Source: Streptomyces misionensis (GTDB taxonomy: Bacteria > Actinomycetota > Actinomycetes > Streptomycetales > Streptomycetaceae). Taken from it: a stretch of DNA of 64,000 nucleotides. Shown here piece after piece: positions 18,269-30,487 of this stretch. The stretch's first letter is position 1. Each line of letters starts with the position of its first letter. The notes beneath the pieces were generated by a model. The model did no database searches. It was not told the origin of the DNA and saw nothing but the letters and a program-made list of their open reading frames with translations. A program made the position numbers and the translations under genes. The stretch lies in contig NZ_FNTD01000004.1 in NCBI RefSeq assembly GCF_900104815.1, positions 1,798,001 through 1,862,000 on the forward strand, read 5' to 3'.

Positions 18269-20083
18269 ATGGCGCGTGTGCTGCGGCGTCTGCTGTCGGT
18301 GGGCGAGACCTCCGACACGGTCGTGGCGGCCGCGCCCGCGGTCCCCCCGCGCGAGGTGTTCCGGCGGTTCTGGCCCTACACCCGGGGCGGCCGCCGCTGG
18401 CTCGTGCCCCTCGTGCTGTTCAGCATGGCCGGACCGGCCGTCGACGCCGGGGAGCTGTGGCTGTTCAAGACCGTCGTGGACGAGGTGCTGGTCCCCCGGG
18501 ACCTGGGACCCTTCCTGTGGATCGCCCCCGCCTACCTGGGGCTGATCGTGTGCTCGGGCGTCCTCGGATTCGCCGACCGGATGACCTCCACCTGGGTCGG
18601 CGAACGCTTTCTGCTCTCCTTGCGCTGCGCGGTCTTCCGCCATCTCCAGGGGCTGTCCCTCGGCTTCTTCGAACGCCGCCGGCTCGGCGACGTGCTGTCC
18701 CGCGTCACCAACGACGTGGACGCGGTCGAGACGTTCCTGCTGTCGGGCGTGGCCGACGCCCTGTACTACGTGCTCCAACTGGCCGTCTTCCTCGGCCTGT
18801 TGTTCTACCTGAGCTGGGACCTCACGCTGCTCGCGCTGGTCATCGTGCCGCTCTTCTGGTCCGCGGCGCGGCACTTCGCGCGGCTGAGCAAGGAGGCGTC
18901 CCGGGAGACCAGGCGGCGCGGCGGCTCGCTCAGCGCGATCGCCGAGGAGGTGCTCGGCAACGTGGCGCTGGTGCAGGCGTACAACCGGCAGGGCTGGGAG
19001 GCGCACCGCTTCGAGCGGGAAGGCTCGGGCCGGCTGCGGGCGGTGCTCGCCTCGACCCGCATCCGGGCGGTCTACGCCCCGATCGTCGAGGTCATCGAGG
19101 TGGCCGGGGTGCTCGCGGTCCTCGGCCTCGGTACCTGGCAGCTGGCCCAGGGGCGGCTCACCCTGGGCGGGCTGCTGGTCTTCCTCGCCCTGATCGGCAA
19201 GATGTACGGCCCGGTGCGCGGGATGTCCGGACTCGCCACCACCTTCTACACGGCCGCCGCCTCCGCCGAGCGGATCATCGAGCTGCTGGACCAGCGCCCC
19301 CAGGTCACCGAGCGGGCGGACGCCCGCCCGACCGGCCGGGCACACGGCTCGGTGGAGTTCGACGGCGTCTGGTTCCGCTACCCCGGCACCACCCCCTGGG
19401 CCCTCGCGGACGTCTCCTTCCGGGTGGCGCCCGGCGAGACGCTGGCGCTGGTCGGGGCGAGCGGCGCCGGCAAGTCCACCGTCGCCCGGCTCCAGCTGCG
19501 CTTCTACGACCCCGACCGGGGCGCGGTCCGGCTCGACGGCACCGATCTGCGCGAGCTGCGCCTGGCCGACGTGCGCGAGAGCGTCGCGGTGGTGCTCCAG
19601 GAGACCCTGGTCTTCCACGGCACCGTGCGGGAGAACATCGCCTACGGCCGCCCCGGCGCGTCCGAGGCCGAGATCGTGGCGGCGGCGCGCGCGGCGGACG
19701 CGCACGAGTTCGTCGAGCGGCTCCCGGACGGGTACGACACGCTCGTCGGCCAGCGCGGGCGCACCCTGTCCGGCGGCCAGTGCCAGCGGCTGGCCATCGC
19801 CCGCGCGATGGTCAGGAACGCGCCCGTGCTGCTGCTGGACGAGCCGACCACCGGGCTCGACGCGGGTTCGGGCCGGCGGATCATGGAACCGCTGCGCCGG
19901 CTGATGGCCGGGCGGACCACCATCGTCATCTCGCACAACCTGCTCACCGTCCGGGACGCCACCCGGATCGTGGTGCTCGACGCGGGCCGGGTCGTCGAGG
20001 ACGGCGCGCACGCCGAGCTGCTGGACCTCGACGGCACGTACGCCCGGCTGCACCGGCTGAACACCGGCAGGGTGGCGTCCTGA
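18269..20083 (+). CDS. ABC transporter, fused permease and ATPase (type IV exporter half-transporter)
   Basis: A 604-residue MsbA/LmrA-like half transporter acting as a dimer. An N-terminal six-helix domain (about 40-340) is followed by an ATPase with Walker A GASGAGKST (about 397-405), Q-loop VVLQE, signature LSGGQ (about 500-504), Walker B VLLLDEPTTGLD and H-loop VISHN. It has no N-terminal peptidase domain, so it is not a bacteriocin-type processing exporter. GAGGAAA precedes ATG 18269. Export substrate is unknown; the adjacent small basic/acidic protein is a speculative partner. Confidence 0.9.
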   Translation: MARVLRRLLSVGETSDTVVAAAPAVPPREVFRRFWPYTRGGRRWLVPLVLFSMAGPAVDAGELWLFKTVVDEVLVPRDLGPFLWIAPAYLGLIVCSGVLGFADRMTSTWVGERFLLSLRCAVFRHLQGLSLGFFERRRLGDVLSRVTNDVDAVETFLLSGVADALYYVLQLAVFLGLLFYLSWDLTLLALVIVPLFWSAARHFARLSKEASRETRRRGGSLSAIAEEVLGNVALVQAYNRQGWEAHRFEREGSGRLRAVLASTRIRAVYAPIVEVIEVAGVLAVLGLGTWQLAQGRLTLGGLLVFLALIGKMYGPVRGMSGLATTFYTAAASAERIIELLDQRPQVTERADARPTGRAHGSVEFDGVWFRYPGTTPWALADVSFRVAPGETLALVGASGAGKSTVARLQLRFYDPDRGAVRLDGTDLRELRLADVRESVAVVLQETLVFHGTVRENIAYGRPGASEAEIVAAARAADAHEFVERLPDGYDTLVGQRGRTLSGGQCQRLAIARAMVRNAPVLLLDEPTTGLDAGSGRRIMEPLRRLMAGRTTIVISHNLLTVRDATRIVVLDAGRVVEDGAHAELLDLDGTYARLHRLNTGRVAS

Positions 20084-20087
20084 CGGC

Positions 20088-20858
20088 TCATGTCTCCCGG
20101 GACAGCACATGCGCGGTCTGCAGCCGGGCGTGCGCGAGGACGGTGCCGTCGGCCGAGATCAGCCGGGCGCCGGAGACGGAGTCCGGGTCGACGGGCGCCG
20201 TGGCCCCCCAGTAGCCGTGCCCGTCGCGCACGGTGAAGTCGCCGACGTGCACGGTCGTGCCGTCCGAGCGCTCCAGCACACAGGAGACCCGGCCGGTGTA
20301 CGCGCCGCCGTGCCCGGCGAGTTCGACGGTCATGAAGATCCAGCCGGGGTTGCCGGGACGGGCGTACACCTCGCCGACGGACCGGCCGCGGGCCGAGGCG
20401 GAGGTCATGTCGCCGACCAGCATGGGTTCGGACTGCATGGTGTGCGGGGGCGTGGCGGTGACCTGCTCGACCGCGGTGCCGATGCCCCAGCCGGCGAACC
20501 CGGCGACCAGCGCGAGGCCGGCTCCGGCCGCCGCGAGCCGCACCCGGGTCCGGCGCGCCCGCTCGCGCAGCGCCGCGAACGCGACCCCCGCGCCGTGCCC
20601 GGAGGCGTGCCGCTGCGCCGTCGCCTGCCGCGCCAGGCTGCGCGCCACCCGGGTCTCGAAGCCGAGGGGCGGCTCCTGGCAGGGCAGCAGGCCGATCAGC
20701 CGGTCGCCGACCAGGGTCAGCTGGCGGACGAACTCCCGGCAGTCCGCGCACCCGTCCAGGTGGGCGAGGGCCTCGGCGCGCTCCCGGCCGGGCAGCACGC
20801 CCAGCGCCAGCTCGGCCCCGAGCTCGCGCAGCTTCTCGCAGTTCGCGTCACTGGACAT
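20088..20858 (-). CDS. Anti-sigma factor with zinc-finger (ZAS) motif, RskA-like
   Basis: A 256-residue single-pass membrane protein. The N-terminal zinc-binding anti-sigma motif is HLDGCADC (His33, Cys37, Cys40), the membrane helix is at about 103-125 (LAAAGAGLALVAGFAGWGIG), and the extracytoplasmic domain of about 130 residues resembles the C-terminal part of RskA-type proteins. Its start lies within the last 11 bases of the sigma gene, so the two are translationally coupled. It should hold the ECF sigma at the membrane until an external signal triggers release or proteolysis. Confidence 0.85.
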   Translation of the reverse strand: MSSDANCEKLRELGAELALGVLPGRERAEALAHLDGCADCREFVRQLTLVGDRLIGLLPCQEPPLGFETRVARSLARQATAQRHASGHGAGVAFAALRERARRTRVRLAAAGAGLALVAGFAGWGIGTAVEQVTATPPHTMQSEPMLVGDMTSASARGRSVGEVYARPGNPGWIFMTVELAGHGGAYTGRVSCVLERSDGTTVHVGDFTVRDGHGYWGATAPVDPDSVSGARLISADGTVLAHARLQTAHVLSRET

Positions 20859-21504
20859 GGTCGCCCCGCTCCGGAGCCGACAGTGTGGTGCGCAGTTTGC
20901 CCATCGCCGCCCTGATCCGGGTCTTGGCGGTGCCGAGCGGGATCTGTTCCGCGTCGGCGACCTGCTGGGCCGTCATCCCGTAGACACCCGCCATCATCAG
21001 GGCCCGCGCCTGTTCCCGGGGCAGCCGGCCCACGGCGGCCCGCAGCCGGGCGGAGGCCTCGTCGGCCAGCACCCATCGCTCGGGGGTCTCGGTGACCGTG
21101 CCGAGAAGGGCGTCGAGGTCCTCGGGTGCCACCGGCTCCGTGCGCCGGGCGCGTACGGCGTCGATGGCGAGGTTGTGCGCGATGGTGGTCAGCCAGGTGG
21201 TGACCGAACCACGGCGCGAATCGTAGATCTGCGCGTGCCGCCACGCGCGTTCGAACGTCTGCTGGGCGACGTCCTCGGCGAGCTGCTGGTCCCCGGTGAC
21301 CGCCATGGCCACGCCGAAGACCCGGTGCTGGAAACGCCGCACGAAGACGATCGCCAGCTCCTGGTCTCCGGTGGCCAGCCCGGACAGCAGCGCCTCGTCC
21401 GGGAGGCGCCCCAAGGGGAACCGCAAACCCGACACACCCTTGTATACGGCCGACGGCCGCCGGGGGATTGCCCGCCCCCCGGTCCGGCCGTCGCGGAGGA
21501 TCAC
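20848..21504 (-). CDS. ECF RNA polymerase sigma factor
   Basis: Regions 2 (FVRRFQHRVFGVAMAVTGD ... AEDVAQQTFERAW) and 4 (GMTAQQVADAEQIPLGTAKTRI) are intact. The frame opens at GTG 21504 (218 residues) 40 bp after argR. GTG 21435 is perhaps better: it gives a 195-residue protein starting VSGLRFPLGRLPDEAL, and TATACA (21446-21441) lies five bases upstream, the layout of a leaderless transcript. Coupled to the anti-sigma gene downstream, a standard arrangement. Its regulon is not evident here. Confidence 0.9.
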   Translation of the reverse strand: MILRDGRTGGRAIPRRPSAVYKGVSGLRFPLGRLPDEALLSGLATGDQELAIVFVRRFQHRVFGVAMAVTGDQQLAEDVAQQTFERAWRHAQIYDSRRGSVTTWLTTIAHNLAIDAVRARRTEPVAPEDLDALLGTVTETPERWVLADEASARLRAAVGRLPREQARALMMAGVYGMTAQQVADAEQIPLGTAKTRIRAAMGKLRTTLSAPERGDHVQ

Positions 21505-21544
21505 ATGCCCATTCTCCGCCGGGGGGCCGCGCCGCGCATGCCGG

Positions 21545-22087
21545 TCAGTGCCCGTTCTGGGCGAGCTTGAGCAGGTGGTCCGCCAGGGCCTGGCCGCCGG
21601 TGGGGTTCCGGCTGATCAGCAGCAGGGTGTCGTCGCCCGCGATGGTGCCGAGGATGTCGTGCAGCTCGGCCTGGTCGATGGCCGAGGCGAGGAACTGGGC
21701 GGCCCCGGGCGGGGTGCGCAGCACGACCAGGTTGGCCGAGGCCTCGGCGGAGATCAGCAGCTCCTGGGACAGGCGCCGCATCCGCTCCTCCTTGGCGGAT
21801 TCGCCCAGCGGGGCGCGCGGGGTGCGGAAGCCGCCCTCGCTGGGCACCGCGTAGATGAGGTCGCCGTCGTTGTTGCGGATCTTGACCGCGTTCAGTTCGT
21901 CGAGGTCCCGGGAGAGCGTCGCCTGGGTGACGCTGAGCCCGTCGTCGGAGAGCAGCTTGGCCAGCTGGCTCTGCGACCGCACCGGCTCCCGGTTGAGGAT
22001 GTCCACGATCCGGCGGTGGCGTGCGGTGCGCGTCTGCGGCACGGCGGGCCCGGCACCTGTCTGCTCGCGGTCCTGCGCCTGGCTCAT
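21545..22087 (-). CDS. argR: Arginine repressor
   Basis: A 180-residue ArgR/AhrC regulator. The winged helix (about 24-90) has the SR signature in [13 protein letters not shown], and the C-terminal hexamerisation/arginine-binding domain ends in [14 protein letters not shown]. With arginine it binds ARG boxes such as those upstream of argC (26388-26421) and argG (11476-11509). It is last in argCJBDR, seven bases after argD, so it is part of the operon it represses. Confidence 0.95.
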   Translation of the reverse strand: MSQAQDREQTGAGPAVPQTRTARHRRIVDILNREPVRSQSQLAKLLSDDGLSVTQATLSRDLDELNAVKIRNNDGDLIYAVPSEGGFRTPRAPLGESAKEERMRRLSQELLISAEASANLVVLRTPPGAAQFLASAIDQAELHDILGTIAGDDTLLLISRNPTGGQALADHLLKLAQNGH

Positions 22088-22094
22088 CGTCGTC

Positions 22095-23291
22095 TCATTC
22101 TCCGGATCGTCCGTCCCCGCCTGCGTCGAGGATGCCGGGCAGCGCCTGGAGCAAGGCACCCGCCTCGTCGTCGCGCAGGTTCAGCGGGGGCATGAGCCGC
22201 ACGACGTCGGGGGCGGGGGCGTTCACCAGGAACCCGGCCTCCTGGGCCGCCTGCTGCACCTGTGGCGCGCGCGGCCCGGTGAGCACGATACCCAGGAGCA
22301 GGCCCGCGCCCCGGACATGGTCGACCAGCGGGTGGTCCAGGGCCTCGATCCCGGTGCGCAGCCGCTCGCCCTGCCGCTTGACGTTCTCCAGCAGTTCCTC
22401 GCCCTCGATGGTGTCGAGGACGGCGAGCCCGGCGGCGCAGGCGACCGGGTTGCCACCGAAGGTGGTGCCGTGCTGGCCGGGGCGCAGCAGGTCGGCGGCG
22501 CGGCCGAACGCGACGGTGGCGCCGAGCGGCAGGCCGCCGCCGAGCTGCTTGGCGAGGGTGACCACGTCCGGCAGCACGCCCTCGTGGGCCTGGTAGGCGA
22601 ACCAGGTGCCGGTGCGGCCGATGCCGGTCTGCACCTCGTCCAGGACCAGCAGGGCGCCGGTGGCGGCGGTGATGGCGCGGGCCGCCTTGAGGTAGCCGGG
22701 CGGCGGTACGACGACGCCGTTCTCGCCCTGGACCGGCTCGATGATCACCAGGGCCGTCTCCTCGGTGACGGCGGCGGCCAGCGCCTGGGCGTCGCCGTAG
22801 GGGACGTGGGTGACGTCGCCGGGCAGCGGGCGGAACGGGTCCTGCTTGGCGGGCTGCCCGGTGAGCGCGAGGGCGCCCATCGTACGGCCGTGGAAACCGC
22901 CCTCGGTGGCGACGACGTGCGTCCGCCCGGTGAGCCGGCCGATCTTGAAGGCGGCCTCGTTGGCCTCGGCGCCGGAGTTGCAGAAGAAGACCCGGCCGTC
23001 GCGGCCGAAGAGCTGGAGCAGCCGCTCGGCGAGGGCGACGGTCGGCTCGGCCAGGAAGAGGTTGGAGACGTGGCCGAGGGAGCCGATCTGCCGGGTGACC
23101 GCCTCGACGATCGCCGGGTGGGCGTGGCCGAGGGCGTTGGTGGCGATGCCGCCGACGAAGTCGGTGTACGCGCGGCCCTCGGCGTCCCACACGGTGGCGC
23201 CCGCGCCGCGCACAAGGGGCAGGCGCGGGGTGCCGTAGTTGTTCATGAGCGCGCTCTGCCAGCGCTGGGTCAGTTCCTGGTTGCCCGTCAC
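22095..23291 (-). CDS. argD: Acetylornithine aminotransferase
   Basis: A 398-residue PLP-dependent class III aminotransferase making N-acetylornithine from N-acetylglutamate semialdehyde. The PLP lysine is Lys248 (TLAKQLGGG), and [12 protein letters not shown] with the PLP-ring Asp lies upstream. The GTG start overlaps the argB stop as GTGA. As in other actinobacteria it may also act on succinyl-diaminopimelate in lysine synthesis. Confidence 0.96.
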   Translation of the reverse strand: MTGNQELTQRWQSALMNNYGTPRLPLVRGAGATVWDAEGRAYTDFVGGIATNALGHAHPAIVEAVTRQIGSLGHVSNLFLAEPTVALAERLLQLFGRDGRVFFCNSGAEANEAAFKIGRLTGRTHVVATEGGFHGRTMGALALTGQPAKQDPFRPLPGDVTHVPYGDAQALAAAVTEETALVIIEPVQGENGVVVPPPGYLKAARAITAATGALLVLDEVQTGIGRTGTWFAYQAHEGVLPDVVTLAKQLGGGLPLGATVAFGRAADLLRPGQHGTTFGGNPVACAAGLAVLDTIEGEELLENVKRQGERLRTGIEALDHPLVDHVRGAGLLLGIVLTGPRAPQVQQAAQEAGFLVNAPAPDVVRLMPPLNLRDDEAGALLQALPGILDAGGDGRSGE

Positions 23292-24192
23292 GGCGTGTCC
23301 TTTTCGGGCTCGTCGGGCACGACCATGGTGCCGATGCCCTCGTCGGTGAAGATCTCCAGCAGGATGGAGTGCTGGACCCGGCCGTCGATGACGCGGGCGG
23401 TGTGCACGCCGTTGCGGACGGCGTACAGGCAGCCCTGCATCTTGGGCACCATGCCGGAGCTCAACTCCGGGAGCAGCTTCTCCAGTTGGCTTGCGGTGAG
23501 GCGGCTGATCACCTCGTCGGAGTGCGGCCAGTCCTCGTAGAGGCCCTCGACGTCGGTGAGGACCATGAGGGTTTCGGCGTCCAGTGCCGCAGCGAGTGCC
23601 GCAGCCGCCGTATCAGCATTGACGTTGTAGACATGACCGTCGTCCTGACTGCGGGCGATGGAGGAGACGACCGGGATGCGGCCGTCGGCGAGCAGGGCCT
23701 CGATGGCGCCGGTGTCGATCGCGGTGATCTCGCCGACCCGGCCGATGTCGACGAACTCGCCGTCGATCTGCGGGAGATGCTTGACGGCGGTGATGGTGTG
23801 GGCGTCCTCGCCGGTGAGGCCGACGGCGAGCGGGCCGTGCTGGTTGAGCAGACCGACCAGCTCGCGCTGCACCTGTCCGGCGAGCACCATCCGTACGACG
23901 TCCATGGCCTCCTCGGTGGTGACCCGCAGGCCGGCCTTGAACTCGCTGACGATGCCGTGCCGGTCGAGGGCGGCGCTGATCTGGGGGCCGCCGCCGTGCA
24001 CCACGACCGGCTTGAGTCCGGCGTGCCGCAGGAAGACGACGTCCTGGGCGAAGGCGGCCTTCAGTTCCTCGTCCACCATGGCGTTGCCGCCGAACTTGAT
24101 GACGACGACCTTGCCGTGGTGCCGGGTCAGCCAGGGCAGCGCCTCGATGAGGATCTTGGCCTTGGGCAGTGCCGTGTGCTTGCGCGTCGCGG

Positions 24193-24196
<4 letters not shown>
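23288..24196 (-). CDS. argB: Acetylglutamate kinase
   Basis: A 302-residue amino-acid kinase that phosphorylates N-acetylglutamate, usually the arginine-feedback step. [10 protein letters not shown] (phosphate loop) and VHGGGPQIS (substrate site) are intact. The N-terminal extension [19 protein letters not shown] resembles the helix that links dimers in arginine-sensitive hexameric enzymes, so feedback inhibition is likely. It overlaps argJ by ATGA and argD by GTGA. Confidence 0.96.
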
Positions 24197-26421
<2,225 letters not shown>

Positions 26422-26639
26422 ATGGTCATGCGGTGGCCCCGCCGCCGGCCGCCGCTTCCCCGTTCTCGCTTGCCCCGATTCCGACCGGGCGGCCCGCCAC
26501 GGCACGCCCCGAAGGCACGGCGCCCCCGGGCACCGGGTATCGGTGAGATGACCGATGTGCGGCGGGCCGGCGCGTCGGCATAGTCCTCGGGAGATCGTTT
26601 CGGGCGGCCGTGGGGCGCCCGTGTACGGAAGGACCTTCT

Positions 26640-28361
26640 GTGGACAGGTATGCGGATCTGGTGTTCGTCGGTGGCCGGGTGGTCACGGTCGACGCGGAGT
26701 TCTCCGTGGCCGAGGCGCTGGCGGTGAGCGACGGGCTGATCAGCGCCGTCGGCGACCGGGAGGAGGTCGCCGCGCTGATCGGGCCCCGCACCCGCGTCGT
26801 GGAGTTGCGCGGGGCGACGCTGCTGCCCGGGATCAACGACTCGCACCTGCACGGCTGCGCCTTCGGCATGGCGACGCCCCCGGTCTCGGTGGACGTCGGG
26901 CACCCGGCGGTGTCCTCGCTCGCGGACGTGGCCGCGGCGGTGCGGGAGGCCGTGCGGCGGACCCCGGACGGGCAGTGGATCACGGGGCACGGGTGGGACA
27001 CCGGGTATCTGGCGGAGTGCCTGGCCGATCCGGCGCGGCTGCCCTCGCGGCGGGACATCGACGCCGCGAGCCCGGACCACCCGGTCGTCCTGTACTCCTT
27101 CTCCGGGCACGCCACCTGGGTCAACTCCCGGGCGCTGGAGCTGATCGGGATCGACCGGCACACCGTCGCGCCGCCCGGCGGGGCCATCGTCACGGACGCG
27201 GCCGGGGAACCCACCGGGCTGCTGCACGAGGGCGCCCAGGACCTGGTGCAGCGGGCGCTGCCGCCGCTGAGCCGGCAGGAGCGCACGCAGGCGGTCCGGT
27301 CGGCCCTCGCCGCCCTCGCCCGGCTCGGCGTGACCAGCTACACCGAGCCCGGGCTCGGACCCGGCGGCGAGGGCATCATGCGGGGCGCCCTCGGCACGCA
27401 GACGCTGGAGGTCTACCGGCGGCTGCTGGCCGACGGCGAACTGACCGCCCGCGTCGGTGTGCTGCTGCTGCCCACCGGGATGGCGAGCACCGCCGAGGAG
27501 TTCGCCCGCGCCGTCGACGGGCTCGGCGGACCAGGCGGAATCGCCGAGCCGGGCGGCGCCGATCCGCGCCGCCTCGCGATCCTCGGGGTGAAGGTCTTCG
27601 CCGACGGCATCGTCCCCAACAAGACGGCCTGGATGCACGAGCCGTACAACGGCGGCGGCTGCGGCTCCCTGTGCGTGGGCGGCGCGGACGACGCCGAGCG
27701 GGCCGCCGGGATCGACGCCATGATCCGGCACGCGCACGCCGCCGGGCACCAGATCGGCGTCCACGTCACCGGCGACCGCGCCATCGACACCGTGGCGGAC
27801 GCCTTCGCCGCCGCCCTCGCCGCCCACCCGCGCCCAGACGCCCGCCACTACGTCATCCACGGCGACTTCCTCACCCCGCACAGCATGAAGGTGCTGGCCG
27901 CGCACGGCCTCGGCGTCAACATGAACCCCACCATCAAGTGGACCGTCGCCGACATGGAGGAGGAGTTCGTCGGCGCAGACCGGGCCGCCTACGCGTGGCC
28001 GTACCGCGACGCCCTCGACGCCGGGGTGCGGGTCGCGAGCGGCTCCGACGCCCCGGTCACCCACCCGGACTGGCGCCAGGGCGTCTCCACCATGATGCTG
28101 CGCGAGTCCAAGGCCGCCGGCCGGGTCAGCGGCCCCGGGCAGCGCATCACCCTGGCCGAGGCGCTGCGCACCTACACGATCGACGCGGCCTGGCAGGACT
28201 TCGCCGACGACTGGAAGGGCTCCCTGGAGCCGGGCAAGGTCGCCGACCTCTGCGTGCTCGACGGGGACCTGCTCGCCGCCGACCCCCACGACATCCCCGG
28301 CATGCCCGTCGTCCTCACCGTGCTGGACGGGCGGATCGTGCACGACGCCCGGCGCGTTTGA
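26640..28361 (+). CDS. Amidohydrolase, YtcJ-like (amidohydrolase 3 family)
   Basis: A 573-residue metal-dependent hydrolase. The N-terminal composite beta sandwich holds VFVGGRVVTVD. Metal-binding motifs are INDSHLHG (HxH), the Lys-containing GVKVFADGI segment, VHVTGDRAID and GSDAPV. GTG 26640 follows AAGGA at good spacing. Relatives hydrolyse N-formyl, amide or cyclic imide bonds; the natural substrate is unknown. A LuxR-type gene starts 31 bp downstream on the same strand and may be co-expressed. Confidence 0.85.
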   Translation: MDRYADLVFVGGRVVTVDAEFSVAEALAVSDGLISAVGDREEVAALIGPRTRVVELRGATLLPGINDSHLHGCAFGMATPPVSVDVGHPAVSSLADVAAAVREAVRRTPDGQWITGHGWDTGYLAECLADPARLPSRRDIDAASPDHPVVLYSFSGHATWVNSRALELIGIDRHTVAPPGGAIVTDAAGEPTGLLHEGAQDLVQRALPPLSRQERTQAVRSALAALARLGVTSYTEPGLGPGGEGIMRGALGTQTLEVYRRLLADGELTARVGVLLLPTGMASTAEEFARAVDGLGGPGGIAEPGGADPRRLAILGVKVFADGIVPNKTAWMHEPYNGGGCGSLCVGGADDAERAAGIDAMIRHAHAAGHQIGVHVTGDRAIDTVADAFAAALAAHPRPDARHYVIHGDFLTPHSMKVLAAHGLGVNMNPTIKWTVADMEEEFVGADRAAYAWPYRDALDAGVRVASGSDAPVTHPDWRQGVSTMMLRESKAAGRVSGPGQRITLAEALRTYTIDAAWQDFADDWKGSLEPGKVADLCVLDGDLLAADPHDIPGMPVVLTVLDGRIVHDARRV

Positions 28362-28392
28362 CCCGTTCCGGGCACGTGATCATGCTGAGGGG

Positions 28393-29124
28393 ATGGCAGC
28401 ACGACGGAGCACGGCGGACATCCTGGACGCGGCCGTCCGGGTCCGCGCGGCCGCCCGCGGCGCCTCGGACGGCGCGCGCGGCGCGGACGCGGTCCTGGCG
28501 GCGCTGTCCGAGGTCGTGGAGTACGACCACGCCTCGCTGACCCGCTGGGACCCGGTGCGCCGGCGCCACACCACCCTCGCCGGCACCTATCCGGCCGGCG
28601 CCACCGCGTACATCGAGACCCGGCTCCACCACGACCCGGTGTTCCAGGTGCTGCGCGGGCCGGGCGGCGGCGGTCTCTGGCTCCCGGACGTCCCCCGGCA
28701 CCTCCTCGACGCGTCCCCGGGCTTCCGCGACGTGCTGCGCCCCCTCGGCATCCGCGACGGTGTCGCCCAGTGCCTGTTCGCCGCCGACGGCCGCTACGTC
28801 GGCATGCTCAACGTCAGCACCCGGCGCCCGCGCGGCGCGCCCGATCCGGCCCGGGCCGCGGTCACCCTGCTCACCGAGTCGCTGGCGGCGGCCGTCGACC
28901 CGGGCGCGGGGGCCGGGCGGCCCGGCGGTCTCTCGCCCCGGGAACTCCAGGTGCTGGCCGAACTCACGGCCGGACGCACCAACCGGGAGATAGCCGAACG
29001 GCTGTACGTCACGCCCCGCACGGTGGGCACGCACATCGAGCACATCCTGGCCAAGCTCGGCCTGCCCAACCGGGCGGCCGCCGCGGCCCGGGCGGCGGCC
29101 TGGGGCATCGAAGCGCCCCGCTGA
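28393..29124 (+). CDS. LuxR-family transcriptional regulator with GAF-like sensor
   Basis: A 243-residue protein. Residues about 1-165 look like a GAF sensor (conserved YDHASLTRWDP segment). The C-terminal LuxR helix-turn-helix is clear: LSPRELQVLAELTAGRTNRE with TPRTVGTHIEHILAKLGL. A CATGCT hexamer lies six bases before ATG 28393, so a leaderless transcript separate from the amidohydrolase is possible. Five bases separate it from the convergent GtrA gene. Target and signal unknown. Confidence 0.82.
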   Translation: MAARRSTADILDAAVRVRAAARGASDGARGADAVLAALSEVVEYDHASLTRWDPVRRRHTTLAGTYPAGATAYIETRLHHDPVFQVLRGPGGGGLWLPDVPRHLLDASPGFRDVLRPLGIRDGVAQCLFAADGRYVGMLNVSTRRPRGAPDPARAAVTLLTESLAAAVDPGAGAGRPGGLSPRELQVLAELTAGRTNREIAERLYVTPRTVGTHIEHILAKLGLPNRAAAAARAAAWGIEAPR

Positions 29125-29128
29125 CCGG

Positions 29129-29518
29129 TCAGCCGTCGGCCGTACGGAACTTCGCCCCCGGCAGCATGATCCACCGCGACACCACGAAGGTCACCGGGAT
29201 CGCCGCCGCTGAGGCCAGCAGCGGGGCGAACCGGCTGCCCGCGTGCAGGACGTCCACGATCACGTACACGCCCACCGTGGTGATGACGAAATTGGCGGCG
29301 TTCGTCAGCGGGAACAGCAGGAATTTCCGCCAGGTCGGGCGAATGCGATAGGTGAAGCGCGCGTTGAGGAAAAAGGAGCCGACCATGCTCAGCGCGAATG
29401 CCAGGACGTGCGCGGCGAGATAGGGCAGCCAGTTGAGGAAGAGCAGGTAAAGGCCGTAGTAGACGGCCGTGTTGAGCACGCCGACCACGGCGAAGGTGAC
29501 GATCTGCCGAGCTATCAA
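29129..29518 (-). CDS. GtrA-family membrane protein, probable lipid-sugar flippase
   Basis: A 129-residue protein with four membrane helices, the usual GtrA size, including the family segment SFFLNARFTYR (about 62-72). It starts at TTG 29518, which overlaps the glycosyltransferase stop as TTGA; upstream sequence in this frame is inside the GT2 gene. Members move polyprenyl-phosphate sugars across the membrane. With the GT2 and YfhO-like genes it forms a three-part surface glycosylation set. Confidence 0.82.
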   Translation of the reverse strand: MIARQIVTFAVVGVLNTAVYYGLYLLFLNWLPYLAAHVLAFALSMVGSFFLNARFTYRIRPTWRKFLLFPLTNAANFVITTVGVYVIVDVLHAGSRFAPLLASAAAIPVTFVVSRWIMLPGAKFRTADG

Positions 29519-30465
29519 GGGATGAGGTCTTTCGTCCGTTCCACGTTGGTCGCCTTCACCAGGAAGTGCGGGCGGCCCTTCACCTCGTAGTAGATGCGTC
29601 CGGTGTACTCCCCGATCACTCCCAGCATGACCATCTGCACCCCGGCGAGGGCGGTGACGGCGGTGATGATGGTCACATAGCCGGGCGTCTGCACCCCGTG
29701 CACCAGCGCGGCGCCCACGATCCACGCCGTGTAGAGGCCGGCGCACAGCAGCAGGCCCATGCCGAGCCAGAGGGCGGCGCGCAGCGGCCGGTTGTTGAAG
29801 GAGAGCACGCCGTCCAGGCCGTAGTTGAGCAGTCCGCGCAGGTTCCAGGAGCTGCGTCCCGCCTCGCGCGTGGCGTTCTCGTACTCGAAGGTGGTGCTGG
29901 GGAAGCCCACCCAGGCGAACAGGCCCTTGGAGAAGCGGTTGTACTCGGTCAGGGCCAGCACCGCGTCCACCACCCGGCGCGACAGCAGCCGGAAGTCCCC
30001 TACGCCGTCGCGGAGTTCGACGTCGATCAGCCGGTTGACGAGGCGGTAGTACAGGCGCGCGGTCAGGGTGCGGGTGAAGCGGTCGCCGGTGCGGGTGCGG
30101 CGGGCGATGACCTGGTCGTGGCCCTGTTCGCGCAGCCGTACCATGCGTGCGATCAGCTCCGGCGGGTGCTGGAGGTCGGCGTCCATGACGACGACCGAGT
30201 CCCCGGAGGCGTGCCGCAGCCCGGCGAGCAGGGCCGCCTCCTTGCCGAAGTTGCGGCTGAAGGAGACGTAGCGCACGCGCGCGTCGCGGGCGGCGAGCCG
30301 TTCGAGGAGGGCGAGGGTGCGGTCGCGGCTGCCGTCGTCCACGTACACGAACTCCATGTCGTGGCCGAGCGGCAGGAGTTCGTCGGCGACCCGCTGCACC
30401 GCTTCGTGGAAGCGGTCCAGGACGTCTTCCTCGTTGTAGCAGGGCGCGACGATCGATATCAGCAT
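29515..30465 (-). CDS. Family 2 glycosyltransferase, polyprenyl-phosphate glycosyltransferase (GtrB/CsbB-like)
   Basis: A 316-residue GT-A enzyme. The nucleotide site is YVDDGSRDRT, the metal motif VVMDADLQHPPEL, and the acceptor loop GDFRLLSRR is typical of DPM1/GtrB members. Two C-terminal membrane helices (about 230-290) follow. It would load a sugar from a nucleotide donor onto undecaprenyl phosphate. The gene begins 22 bp after the YfhO-like gene and overlaps the flippase. Confidence 0.88.
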   Translation of the reverse strand: MLISIVAPCYNEEDVLDRFHEAVQRVADELLPLGHDMEFVYVDDGSRDRTLALLERLAARDARVRYVSFSRNFGKEAALLAGLRHASGDSVVVMDADLQHPPELIARMVRLREQGHDQVIARRTRTGDRFTRTLTARLYYRLVNRLIDVELRDGVGDFRLLSRRVVDAVLALTEYNRFSKGLFAWVGFPSTTFEYENATREAGRSSWNLRGLLNYGLDGVLSFNNRPLRAALWLGMGLLLCAGLYTAWIVGAALVHGVQTPGYVTIITAVTALAGVQMVMLGVIGEYTGRIYYEVKGRPHFLVKATNVERTKDLIP

Positions 30466-30487
30466 GGTGGTTCCCCCAGGGTCGCGG

